Assembly: GCF_046097105.1 (NCBI RefSeq)
Contig: NZ_CP175562.1
Coordinates: 2,170,001 to 2,234,000 of the forward strand
From: Natroniella sp046097105
GTDB taxonomy: Bacteria; Bacillota; Halanaerobiia; Halobacteroidales; Halobacteroidaceae
Direction: 5' to 3'
DNA length: 64,000 nucleotides
In this document: positions 26,850-34,930 of the stretch, in pieces
How positions within the stretch are numbered: the stretch's first letter is position 1
Layout of the letters: each line of letters begins with the position of its first letter
Program-made: the position numbers and the translations under genes
Notes under the pieces: generated by a model
Seen by the model: the letters and a program-made list of their open reading frames with translations, nothing else
Database searches by the model: none
Told to the model about the DNA's origin: nothing

Positions 26850-27703
26850 TAATCCTTCCTCCTTAAATCAATGAATTGGAAATCAATCAAGTCCCTGACC
26901 TTATTTTGTACAACCTTATCTATCTTCAGTCTTGAATCAACCTTAGGTAACTTTCCATTCATAAAATATTCTCGTGCATAAATAGGATAAATAGCATCCT
27001 TTAATCCATACTTGATAAAATCATCTAAATTCTGATAAGCATTAATCAAGCCAATTGTATCGTCAGAAAATATTTTTTCAATAATTCGATCCAAACTTGC
27101 TCCTCCAATGATATTAGAAACATGACTTTTTCTGACCATTTTCATCGTATCATCATAGTTATGTAAAGGGTTTATCTTAGCACCATATACCTTCTCTAAA
27201 ACTGTAATATCACAATTAAAGTTATGGCCCACGAAGATATCTGGTTTAACAGCTCTAATTATTTCTTTTAAAACTTCAATACCTTCCACAGCAGATATTG
27301 CTGGTGCTAAATCAGAATTAGTAAACACTATACCTAACTTCCACTCATTATTAGATTTAATAGCATATTGAATTGAGTCCAGATCACTCCATAAATATTC
27401 AGTATCGATACACATTACAGTCTCTGCTTGAGAGTTGTTGCTCAAAGCAGCACTGAATTTAGGAGTCATTAAGCGTTGGTAGGTTTGGTCTAATCTTTTT
27501 AACTGAGATAAAATTTTAGAATTTGGATTTTTAATCTTTAATGCTCGAGAAATTTGATTTATCGAAGCCTGTTTAAATTCATATTCTGTAGGAAAGGCTC
27601 TCAACATCCGCTTTAACCTCTTACCCCTCCCTAAAACAGTGGCTAATTTGTGTTCATAGAGTTCAGCTTGATAGAAATCATCAGTATCTAAATAAATCTT
27701 CAT
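26849..27703 (-). CDS. Putative DEDD-family 3'-5' exonuclease
   Basis: A 284-residue protein with an RNase H-like exonuclease domain from about residue 93. Exo I is CIDTEYLWSD (Asp and Glu), Exo II is VGHNFNCDITVLEKV (His-Asn-x-x-x-Asp), and the third acidic position lies in YGLKDAIYPIYAREYF. Residues 1-90 are helical and basic with no motif I recognise. DEDD enzymes degrade DNA or RNA from the 3' end using two metal ions. The gene is translationally coupled to glmU, an unusual partner, and nothing in the context says which nucleic acid is the target. Confidence 0.7.
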   Translation of the reverse strand: MKIYLDTDDFYQAELYEHKLATVLGRGKRLKRMLRAFPTEYEFKQASINQISRALKIKNPNSKILSQLKRLDQTYQRLMTPKFSAALSNNSQAETVMCIDTEYLWSDLDSIQYAIKSNNEWKLGIVFTNSDLAPAISAVEGIEVLKEIIRAVKPDIFVGHNFNCDITVLEKVYGAKINPLHNYDDTMKMVRKSHVSNIIGGASLDRIIEKIFSDDTIGLINAYQNLDDFIKYGLKDAIYPIYAREYFMNGKLPKVDSRLKIDKVVQNKVRDLIDFQFIDLRRKD

Positions 27704-27737
27704 AAATTGTCCCTTCTCTATTAGAAATATAAAAGAA

Positions 27738-27762
27738 ACAATGGAGTAATTACCCCATTGTT
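27738..27762 (-). terminator. Probable terminator between D-aminoacylase and exonuclease genes
   Basis: AACAATGG/CCATTGTT stem with a short inner palindrome GTAATTAC, followed on the minus strand by TTTCTTTTAT. The gap 27704-27972 holds this hairpin and repeat copy B2. Confidence 0.6.
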
Positions 27763-27881
27763 ATTGACAAAATAAGAACTCATATCAGCTAACAAATTAT
27801 AATTGCTGATTAATCATAGGTATTATAACAAAGTGCCTTTGCCCTGTCAAGTTTATTGTTCCTGTTCAAAGATAATTTATT

Positions 27882-27965
27882 CTATATAAGTTGAATTTAA
27901 ATTTTGCTCTATTTTTTAACTTAAAAGAAACTAGATGAATTAGATCATTAATTCAATTTCTATAC
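27882..27965. repeat. Short inverted-repeat (MITE-like) element, copy B2
   Basis: CTATATAAGTTGAATTTAA at one end and TTAATTCAATTTCTATA at the other; interior AACTTAAAAGAAACTAGATG. Related to copy B1 at 25399-25494, shorter by about 12 bases. Confidence 0.75.
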
Positions 27966-27972
27966 GTGAGCC

Positions 27973-29520
27973 TTAATTATTAGTCAACACATAACCAGAT
28001 AAATTTGATAGTTGCTTTCCATCTTTAATCACTAAATTTCCATTGACTATTAAAAATTCAACTCCTACTGCATAACGATGGGGATTACTATATGTAGCAC
28101 AATCTTTAATTTTTTCTAGATCAAAAATAACTAAATCAGCAAAATAACCCGGCTCAATCAAACCACGTTGTAATCCTAACTTCTTTGCTGGCAAATATGT
28201 CATCTTCTTAATTGCTTTCTCTAAAGAAATGAGATTAGATTTAACATATCTGTCAATCACTCTTGGAAAGCTACCATAAGTACGTGGGTGACAATGACTA
28301 TTAGCCAAGATTGTACCTTTAACCCTAGAAATAGCATCAGTTCCTACCATACTAAAATCAACTTGCAAAACCTTCCTCAAGTCAGCTTCAGATATAGAAA
28401 ATTTAATCATACTTGTAGACAGATTCTCTGCAATTAATAGCTCAACTGCTACTTCTGCCGGCTTTTGATTCAATTGTTGAGCAATCTCTTTTATAGTTAA
28501 GCCTTCATAATCTTTATGGTTTTTAGCTTCAGCAACTATTATCTGCTCCCAGCCATCCTGTCTACTTCGTTCTTGATTTAAATAATCAATAATCTGCTGA
28601 TAATTATCTTTTAATCTATTAATTACTTCCTCTTTTTGACCACCAAATATCCAATCTGGTAGTAAAGCACTCAACCCTGTTGAAGTTGCTAAATAAGGAT
28701 AAAAATCACACGTAATATCCAACCCTCGCTCTCTAGCTTGATTAATCAGCTCTAAAGTCTGGTTTACCTTGCCCCAATTTTGCTGACCAATCGCTTTATG
28801 ATGAGAAATTTGGACTTTAACATTGGATTGCTGAGCAATAATAATTGCTTCTTTTACAGCTGCAACTAACCGATCCCCCTCACTCCTTAGATGGGTAGTA
28901 TAAATCCCATCATACTTAGCAACTACTTTAGCCAAAGAAACCAACTCTTCTGTTGAAGCATAGCTAGATGGAGGATAAATCAAACCAGTCGATAACCCAT
29001 AAGCACCTTCTTCTAAAGCCTGGGCCAACATAGCCTTCATTCGCTCTAACTCTATATCTGTTGCTTCCCGATTTCGGTAACCAACAACTGTTTGACGTAA
29101 TAAGCCATGTCCAATCAAAGTTACTAAATTGGTAGCTGATTTATTCTGGCGTAAAATTTCAAAATACTCACGGGTATTTCTCCAACTTAAAGGTAATCGA
29201 TAATCAACTAAGCGTTCTTTTACCTTAGCTACCATTGGCCCATCAAGAGGAGCTAGTGAAGAACCACAATTTCCAGTAACCTCTGTAGTTATTCCTTGAT
29301 AAACCTTGCTGCTTGCTGCTGGATTGACCAAAGTTGATAATTCGCTATGGGAGTGAATATCAATAAACCCAGGTGCTACAATTAAATTTTCTGCATTAAT
29401 ATACTCATGAGCTTTTGTGTTTATTTTACCTATCTTAGCAATTTTATCATGATCAATCGCAATATCAGCTTGATATCTTGCTTGACCAGTTCCATCTACC
29501 ACCATACCACCTTTTAACAC
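27973..29520 (-). CDS. N-acyl-D-amino-acid deacylase (D-aminoacylase)
   Basis: A 515-residue amidohydrolase that splits N-acyl-D-amino acids. The metal site shows in PGFIDIHSHSELS near residue 52-64 and TGNCGSSLAPL near 85; further His residues are in YTTHLRSEGDRL and VQISHHKAIG. The C-terminal KLGLQRGLIEPGYFADLVIF is the amidohydrolase composite end. The first usual start codon is GTG 29520, but family members begin a few residues earlier (Met-x-Asp-Leu-Val), and here that part reads ATA-TTT-GAT-CTA-GTG right after a GAGGTGAT Shine-Dalgarno, so initiation at ATA 29532 is possible. It may recycle D-amino acids from wall turnover. Related hydrolases (dihydroorotase, hydantoinase) are less similar. 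Confidence 0.88.
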   Translation of the reverse strand: MLKGGMVVDGTGQARYQADIAIDHDKIAKIGKINTKAHEYINAENLIVAPGFIDIHSHSELSTLVNPAASSKVYQGITTEVTGNCGSSLAPLDGPMVAKVKERLVDYRLPLSWRNTREYFEILRQNKSATNLVTLIGHGLLRQTVVGYRNREATDIELERMKAMLAQALEEGAYGLSTGLIYPPSSYASTEELVSLAKVVAKYDGIYTTHLRSEGDRLVAAVKEAIIIAQQSNVKVQISHHKAIGQQNWGKVNQTLELINQARERGLDITCDFYPYLATSTGLSALLPDWIFGGQKEEVINRLKDNYQQIIDYLNQERSRQDGWEQIIVAEAKNHKDYEGLTIKEIAQQLNQKPAEVAVELLIAENLSTSMIKFSISEADLRKVLQVDFSMVGTDAISRVKGTILANSHCHPRTYGSFPRVIDRYVKSNLISLEKAIKKMTYLPAKKLGLQRGLIEPGYFADLVIFDLEKIKDCATYSNPHRYAVGVEFLIVNGNLVIKDGKQLSNLSGYVLTNN

Positions 29521-29640
29521 TAGATCAAATATACTATCACCTCATTACATAGAAATAGTAATTACAGCTAATTAAATCCTACTATTTCAATTCATAACCT
29601 AGCATTATATTCTTATGCTTTACTAAGCATAAATAAAACT

Positions 29641-30069
29641 CTACTCTTCTTCTTTTTTCTCCTGTTCCTTCTTTCTTTTATCCAGTAACTCCATTAGTTG
29701 AGCTCTATTTGAAACCGGATATAATGAAGTCAATCCACGCTGCTGTTTGCTAAATTTAGTCAAGGGACGTCCACTATAAATAGGATCTTCTTCTTTTTCA
29801 GCCTGTTTTTCCCTTTTATTTTCTTCTTCTGTAACTGTTCCTAACTTTTCTTTAATTCCTGCTATATTCAAGCCCATATCTAATAGATCTTTAATTTCTT
29901 TTAATCTTTCTATATCATTTTGAGAATAAATCCTTTGATTTCCTTCAGTTCGTGCAGGTTTAATCAACTCAGATTCCTCATAATAACGAATTTGCCTCCC
30001 AGTTAAACCAGTCATCTCTTTGACAACACCAATAGAATATAAAGGAGTACTCGAATCTATATCAGCCAT
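29641..30069 (-). CDS. MerR-family regulator, GlnR/TnrA-like
   Basis: A 142-residue regulator with an N-terminal MerR winged helix domain: PLYSIGVVKEMTGLTGRQIR then YYEESELIKPARTEGNQRIY and IKDLLDMGLNIAGIKEKL. These follow the GlnR/TnrA pattern of B. subtilis very closely. The C-terminal half is charged (Lys/Glu) with a short hydrophobic LTSLYPVSNRAQL, and lacks a clear copy of the GlnR C-terminal peptide. GlnR represses glnRA when nitrogen is plentiful, through feedback-inhibited glutamine synthetase. No glnA is next to it here; purR is upstream, D-aminoacylase downstream. Nitrogen control is therefore plausible but not shown. Confidence 0.8.
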   Translation of the reverse strand: MADIDSSTPLYSIGVVKEMTGLTGRQIRYYEESELIKPARTEGNQRIYSQNDIERLKEIKDLLDMGLNIAGIKEKLGTVTEEENKREKQAEKEEDPIYSGRPLTKFSKQQRGLTSLYPVSNRAQLMELLDKRKKEQEKKEEE

Positions 30070-30095
30070 AATTATTTATTCCCCCTTATTTTAAA

Positions 30096-30920
30096 TTATT
30101 CTAAACCTAAAACCCAGTCACTAGGCTTAACAACTATCTTTTCTTGTTGTTGATCTATCTCCTCTAATACAACTAAAGAAGTATAGTCTTCAACTAATTT
30201 ATCTTGAGGAGTAATAGTCTCAACCAATACTCCCATACCCAATACATCAGCTTTAAACTCTTCCATCAAATCTAACATCCCTTTAGCTGTTCCACCAGCT
30301 TTCATAAAGTCATCAATAATGATCACTTTAGAGCCTTCTGGCAACGCTTTTCTAGCTAAAGACATTGTCTTTATCTTCCTAGAAGAACCGGTTAAGTAGT
30401 TGATACTGACAGCTGAACCCTCCGTAACCATACTATCCTTTCTGATATTAACTAATGGTAAATTTAAAGCTCTAGCAACCATTAAAGCAATCGGAATCCC
30501 TTTGGTTTCAATAGTGATTACATACTCAGCTTCTAAATCAGCAAATTTAGTTATGAATATTCTTCCAACTTCATTCATCAAACTAGGGTTGAAGATCAGA
30601 TCGGTCATATAAATATAACCACCTGGTAAAATCCGTTCCGGATCAGAAAGTTCATTACATAACTCATCAACTACATTCTTTATATCATTAATTCCTTTGG
30701 CAGGGATAAACCTAACCCCCCCTGCTGCACCAGGAATTGTTTCTATTTTACCCATCTTCTCTGCTGCAAAAACCCTTCTGACTATTGCTAAGTCCTCACT
30801 GATGGTTGATTTCGCTGCATCAAAGCGTTCAGTAAAATAATTTAAAGAGAGTAATTTATACGGGTCTTCAACTAAAATCTTAGTTACAGCTACAATTCTT
30901 TCACTCCGCCTCATCTTCAT
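30096..30920 (-). CDS. purR: Purine operon repressor PurR
   Basis: The 274-residue Gram-positive PurR, unrelated to E. coli PurR. Residues 1-75 form the winged helix (RRSERIVAVTKILVEDPYKL; AAKSTISEDLAIVRRVF); residues 80-270 form the PRTase-like domain, with the PRPP loop VIIIDDFMKAGGTAKGMLDL. It represses purine genes and releases DNA on binding PRPP, whose synthase Prs is encoded 5 kb away. In B. subtilis purR follows ispE; here one nucleotidyltransferase gene lies between. Confidence 0.97.
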   Translation of the reverse strand: MKMRRSERIVAVTKILVEDPYKLLSLNYFTERFDAAKSTISEDLAIVRRVFAAEKMGKIETIPGAAGGVRFIPAKGINDIKNVVDELCNELSDPERILPGGYIYMTDLIFNPSLMNEVGRIFITKFADLEAEYVITIETKGIPIALMVARALNLPLVNIRKDSMVTEGSAVSINYLTGSSRKIKTMSLARKALPEGSKVIIIDDFMKAGGTAKGMLDLMEEFKADVLGMGVLVETITPQDKLVEDYTSLVVLEEIDQQQEKIVVKPSDWVLGLE

Positions 30921-31008
30921 TCTGAAATAATGACACTCCTTCCGAACATTCTATTTTAAATAAGATTTAATCTTCATTTTATCATCGATTACTTCTTTTG
31001 TAAATACT

Positions 31009-31788
31009 TTACTTAATATTTGAACTCGCCTCCTGATAAAACTCCCGGGCCAACACCAATTGCTTGGGGCGATCAATATCAAATCCAAGCTCTGGATAGT
31101 CAACTATTACTGCCTTGCCTTGATAACCTGTTAGATTAGCAACCTCTTCTTCAATTAAGTCTATCGAAAGTCTACCTGTCAACAACTTAACAATAAACTT
31201 AAACCCTAATAGATAAGCTAGTTTCCAAGGTTTCTTTCGCCAAGTCAAGATCCTAGCTAATAACTTTTCTAACCTCAAGATGATTGGCCCATTCAATAAA
31301 AATATATTCCCCCCTGTAAAATTTCCTTCCACCAACTTAAAGTATGTTCTAGTATTATCAAAAGAAAAGAGTTGACTAGATTCTTGAGGGATAATTGGAT
31401 AATAAAAGGCTGCTTTATCAGCTTCACATTGGGCCAAAAAAGATTCAATAGCTTCTACTGTAATTAATGGAATATCTGAAGTTAAAACTAAACTATAAGG
31501 TTTATCTGTCTGTCTTAAGCCTAACTTAATATTCTCTAATAGTGTATTCTTATCAGTAGTAAATAGTTCCACATTATCATCTAGCTCTAGATTAGCATGA
31601 CCTAAATCAGCAGGGCCAATTAAAATTATTCTGTCAACCAATTCTACCTTCTGTAACGTATTAACTACATACTCAACCATCGGTCGATCATTAACCCTGA
31701 TCAATGCTTCATAATTTTCTTTACTTACTTCAGATAATTCCCCATTATTGACAGCTCCTGCTAATACAATAGCATCTAACCCCATCAT
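31009..31788 (-). CDS. MobA-like NTP transferase domain protein
   Basis: A 259-residue GT-A fold nucleotidyltransferase-like protein. It starts GLDAIVLAGAVNNGEL, the place where the family has LAGG-x-S/G-x-R-M, but the Arg and Lys of the consensus are missing. It continues with VNDRPMVEYVVNTLQ and SLVLTSDIPLITVEAI (the Asp-containing metal motif). The middle and C-terminal part (residues 110-255) has no named domain I can give. The gene is between ispE and purR, ten bases from ispE, and in clostridia a similar gene sits in the same place. The substrate is unknown; the degenerate P-loop could mean altered or lost activity. Confidence 0.75.
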   Translation of the reverse strand: MMGLDAIVLAGAVNNGELSEVSKENYEALIRVNDRPMVEYVVNTLQKVELVDRIILIGPADLGHANLELDDNVELFTTDKNTLLENIKLGLRQTDKPYSLVLTSDIPLITVEAIESFLAQCEADKAAFYYPIIPQESSQLFSFDNTRTYFKLVEGNFTGGNIFLLNGPIILRLEKLLARILTWRKKPWKLAYLLGFKFIVKLLTGRLSIDLIEEEVANLTGYQGKAVIVDYPELGFDIDRPKQLVLAREFYQEASSNIK

Positions 31789-31797
31789 ACTTCCTCC

Positions 31798-32679
31798 TTA
31801 ATTAAATTCAATTGCTTGCTTTACTGTTTTAGATACCATAATCTTGTAATCAGCATTCAACTCTTCTTCTAATTCAACCTTAACTTGCTCTGCACGATCT
31901 TGCCCTACTACAAAGCCTAAGACTGTAGGCCCACTACCTGCCATCAAAGCTTTATCAGTCAATTGTTCCATTTTCTTCTTTAAGTTTGCAACTTCAGGAT
32001 AAATATTTAACGTAACAGTCTCCAATACATTCGTTAAATTATCAATCACTAGATCAGTTTCCCCTATTCTTAATCCTGCTATTACTTTTGCTGTTTGAGG
32101 ATGGCTTATCACCTGATTTAATTTTAAATTCTGATAAATCATACCTGTAGAAACTTCTAGAGGTGGATTGACTATTACTAAATAAAGTTCTGAGGCAGAG
32201 GATAACCTTTCTAATTCAGTACCAATTCCAGTCGCTAATTGAGTTCCTCCTTCTAAACAAAAAGGTATATCCGCTCCTAACTTGGCCCCTCTGAGCATTA
32301 ACTCAGCCCTTGATAAATCTAAGTTCCATAACTGATTAATAGCTACTAAAGTAGCAGCCGCATTGGTACTACCTCCAGCTAAGCCAGCTGCTACGGGAAT
32401 CTGTTTATCGACCTTAACTTTAACTCCTCCATCCAAATCAAGTTCACTAAATAGTAATTGAGCCGCTTGATAGATCAAATTATTCTGATCAGTAGGTACT
32501 TGAGGATGATTTACTTCAATCTCAATTCCTTCTTTTACTTTTGTAAATGTTAGTCGATCAGCTAAGTCAATAGATTGCATAATCATTTCTACTTCGTGAT
32601 AACCATCTTTTCTTTTTGCTAAGACATCTAATGTTAAATTTATTTTAGCGTTAGCAGTTAAGTCTAATTTCTTGGACAT
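31798..32679 (-). CDS. ispE: 4-diphosphocytidyl-2-C-methyl-D-erythritol kinase
   Basis: IspE phosphorylates CDP-ME in the MEP route to isoprenoids. About 293 residues of GHMP kinase fold: substrate motif ANAKINLTLDVLAKRKDGYH at the start, ATP-binding PVAAGLAGGSTNAAATL near residue 92-108, and the third motif MAGSGPTVLGF near 255. Start ATG 32679 has GAGGTG six bases before it; the in-frame GTG at 32688 is part of that RBS. Adjacent to purR in the conserved order. Confidence 0.96.
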   Translation of the reverse strand: MSKKLDLTANAKINLTLDVLAKRKDGYHEVEMIMQSIDLADRLTFTKVKEGIEIEVNHPQVPTDQNNLIYQAAQLLFSELDLDGGVKVKVDKQIPVAAGLAGGSTNAAATLVAINQLWNLDLSRAELMLRGAKLGADIPFCLEGGTQLATGIGTELERLSSASELYLVIVNPPLEVSTGMIYQNLKLNQVISHPQTAKVIAGLRIGETDLVIDNLTNVLETVTLNIYPEVANLKKKMEQLTDKALMAGSGPTVLGFVVGQDRAEQVKVELEEELNADYKIMVSKTVKQAIEFN

Positions 32680-32771
32680 TCTCTTCACCTCTTGGTTATA
32701 TTCTTCTTACTATTTATAATATTTAACCATTAAAAATTAAATTCCTTCCCTAGCTTAATCAATTGACAATT

Positions 32772-32803
32772 AAACCCTTAAAATCAAGCTTCTTTAAGGT
32801 TTT
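32772..32803 (-). terminator. Weak hairpin after the CphA-like gene
   Basis: AAACCTTAAA and TTTTAAGGGTTT form an imperfect stem around AGCTTGA in the 170-base gap 32680-32849. The T-run is poor. The gap also has several AATTGACAATT-like half repeats. Confidence 0.4.
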
Positions 32804-32849
32804 TATAATTGTAAATTGTACATTCTTTCAATTGTCCATTGAACTGATG

Positions 32850-34085
32850 TCAATTAATTTGAAACAAGTTAGTTGGCCCTATATCCTTATTAATCCTCTT
32901 TTTTAATCCAGCACGAATCATAAAACTAGGTAATCCATAACTGTATCCTGCAGCTATGGCAAATAAAGCTGACATTATCTTATCATCTGTAAAGCCCTGA
33001 TTAGCTATAATAGGTAATTCATCTTCCCCATCAAATAAGACTAAATTCTTATCTGTTAAATAAACTGCTGGCTTACCTTGAGCAATTCTCTTTTGTATAA
33101 TTAAATTACCTTGCTCTAAACTACAAAATAATAATTTCTGTCCATCTAACTGCTCAATCAGCCTTACCAACTGACTATCATCAGCATTTAAGATAATCGT
33201 TCCTGTCTCTTTAACTTCGGTTAATAACAAAGAGTCCGCCGTCAATTCTTCTGTTATTCCGTTAACTAATACAAGATCGCTTGTTTGGTAAATCAAACCA
33301 TTCTGCTCAATTTCAGCTGGAGTTCTTGTAAAAAGTGCAACTTCAACCTCTCGATCACTCAACACTCTCTTTACTTCCAGACCAAATTTAACTATATCTT
33401 TCTTTTTCCCTAACTTATTAGCTTCAATTCCTGATTCCTGTAAAATCGTAGTTAAAAAATCGATGGTTAGATTACTCTTATCCTCTTCTACTATTGAAAA
33501 GATAGGGATCTTATCAGGGGCCAACAAGTCTATAATCTCCTCCCCAATTCGCTCACTATCTTGAATATAATCGGTTAATTGAATCTTAGAAGCAGGATTA
33601 ATTTCTATAATAACAGACTCCATTTCTTCCATTATCAGCAATCCAATTTCAGCTATCTTCATTCCTAAAAACTGAGTTGCCTTAATAACTAAATCTCTAT
33701 CCTGTAATGGAACCTTATTTAGATTTACCCTTTTACTATTTTGATCCACCTCAGATTCTTTCTTAACTCCTGCTACCACTTTAGAATTAATTACCAACAA
33801 GTTATAATAATTATTTTGAACCTGCTCATCAAGCAGTTCTTTAGGGTCTGTTCTAAACTGTTGATGAACTGGAAATCCATGTTGCCTCAATAAATTCTCC
33901 ACTTTAACCTTACTACTAATTAAATTTTCAGCTAAATAAGAATTCTCTTCCGTAATTAATCCCTGTACCAATTTTGCATATCTTCCATATCCTAACTGAA
34001 AAAGAGCTCCTCCTCCGTCTAGCTCTAACACTGGAACATCATTCTTACTTGCTGCTTTAGCTATTATTTCACTGGCAAAGTCCAT
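32850..34085 (-). CDS. Degenerate cyanophycin-synthetase/Mur-ligase-like protein
   Basis: A 411-residue protein that aligns by eye with cyanophycin synthetase (CphA) but is half its length. Residues 15-65 resemble the ATP-grasp entry (FQLGYGRYAKLVQGLITEEN, then ENLLRQHGFPV). The ATP-binding core with its Lys and glycine loop is missing: the sequence jumps to LLVINSKVVAGVKKES and VNLNKVPLQDRDLVIKATQF. From residue 185 it follows the Mur-ligase half (IPIFSIVEEDKSNLTIDFLT), where the P-loop GTNGKTT should be, so that ATP site is lost as well. It is probably not a ligase. Start ATG 34085 (GGAGGAGGAG upstream). The neighbours are ispE and, divergently, an L,D-transpeptidase. Function unknown. Confidence 0.65.
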   Translation of the reverse strand: MDFASEIIAKAASKNDVPVLELDGGGALFQLGYGRYAKLVQGLITEENSYLAENLISSKVKVENLLRQHGFPVHQQFRTDPKELLDEQVQNNYYNLLVINSKVVAGVKKESEVDQNSKRVNLNKVPLQDRDLVIKATQFLGMKIAEIGLLIMEEMESVIIEINPASKIQLTDYIQDSERIGEEIIDLLAPDKIPIFSIVEEDKSNLTIDFLTTILQESGIEANKLGKKKDIVKFGLEVKRVLSDREVEVALFTRTPAEIEQNGLIYQTSDLVLVNGITEELTADSLLLTEVKETGTIILNADDSQLVRLIEQLDGQKLLFCSLEQGNLIIQKRIAQGKPAVYLTDKNLVLFDGEDELPIIANQGFTDDKIMSALFAIAAGYSYGLPSFMIRAGLKKRINKDIGPTNLFQIN

Positions 34086-34354
34086 CCTGTCTCCTCCTCC
34101 CAGAAGTATTTTGTCCAAAATTTAGAAATTTATTCTAGTCTTTTAACCTTCTTTATCTTACTTGAATATAAATAATATAACAATTCAACTTCAAAAATCA
34201 AGCAACCCACAAATTAACACAGATTTAAAATTAATAATTACCATATAACAATAAATTTTCTTAAAACAAAAAAATTTAGTCACGAACGGGTATCTTTTAG
34301 CCTCTCGAAATTGATTTTTAGGTTTTATATTCTAAGAATGAAAGGAGGGATTTG

Positions 34355-34870
34355 ATGGCACAGATTCTAATCGTCTTAAACGAGCGTAGGCTATATCTGC
34401 TCCAAGATAATCAAGTTGCTAATAGTTTTCCTGTTGCAGTTGGTAAACCAACTACTCCTACACCAACAGGTAACTACAAAATAATTAATAAAATTAAAAA
34501 TCCTTCTAATCCTGCCTTAGGAAGTCGCTGGATGCAATTTACCACTAGAATGCATGGTATTCATGGCACCAATAACCCAGCTTCAATTGGTAAAGCTGCT
34601 TCTTTAGGTTGTGTTAGGATGTATAATTACAATGCAGAATACCTCTATGATCAGATACAAGTTGGTACTCCAATTGAAATCAGACAACAACAAACAAAAG
34701 ATACGAATAATCCAGATAGCAACTTTACCTATTACACTGTCCAACAAGGTGATACTCTATATCAAATTGCTAAAAAGTTCAATACAACTGTCCAACAACT
34801 TGTCCAGCTCAATAACCTGACTAATCAGAATCTAATTTATCCTGGTCAAAAAATTAAAATTCCAAATTAA
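34355..34870 (+). CDS. L,D-transpeptidase with C-terminal LysM
   Basis: A 171-residue cell-wall enzyme. The YkuD domain covers residues 1-110, with GIHGTNNPASIGKAASLGCV (catalytic Cys, preceding His) followed by RMYN; a LysM peptidoglycan-binding motif covers 123-171 (YYTVQQGDTLYQIAKKFNTT, GQKIKIPN). There is no signal peptide, as in B. subtilis YkuD, which is found in spores. Start ATG 34355 has GGAGG six bases upstream. It is divergent from the CphA-like gene and followed by RNase J. The gap 34086-34354 is A/T-rich with no promoter I can name. Confidence 0.9.
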   Translation: MAQILIVLNERRLYLLQDNQVANSFPVAVGKPTTPTPTGNYKIINKIKNPSNPALGSRWMQFTTRMHGIHGTNNPASIGKAASLGCVRMYNYNAEYLYDQIQVGTPIEIRQQQTKDTNNPDSNFTYYTVQQGDTLYQIAKKFNTTVQQLVQLNNLTNQNLIYPGQKIKIPN

Positions 34871-34930
34871 TTTAGTAACTATAAATAGAAAGACTAACTA
34901 AAGCGAATAATAAATTAGAGGTGATTGCAA

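Noticed and set aside
26849..30096. spoVG expected between purR and glmU
   Set aside because: The genes found there are an exonuclease, D-aminoacylase and a GlnR-like regulator; none resembles SpoVG.
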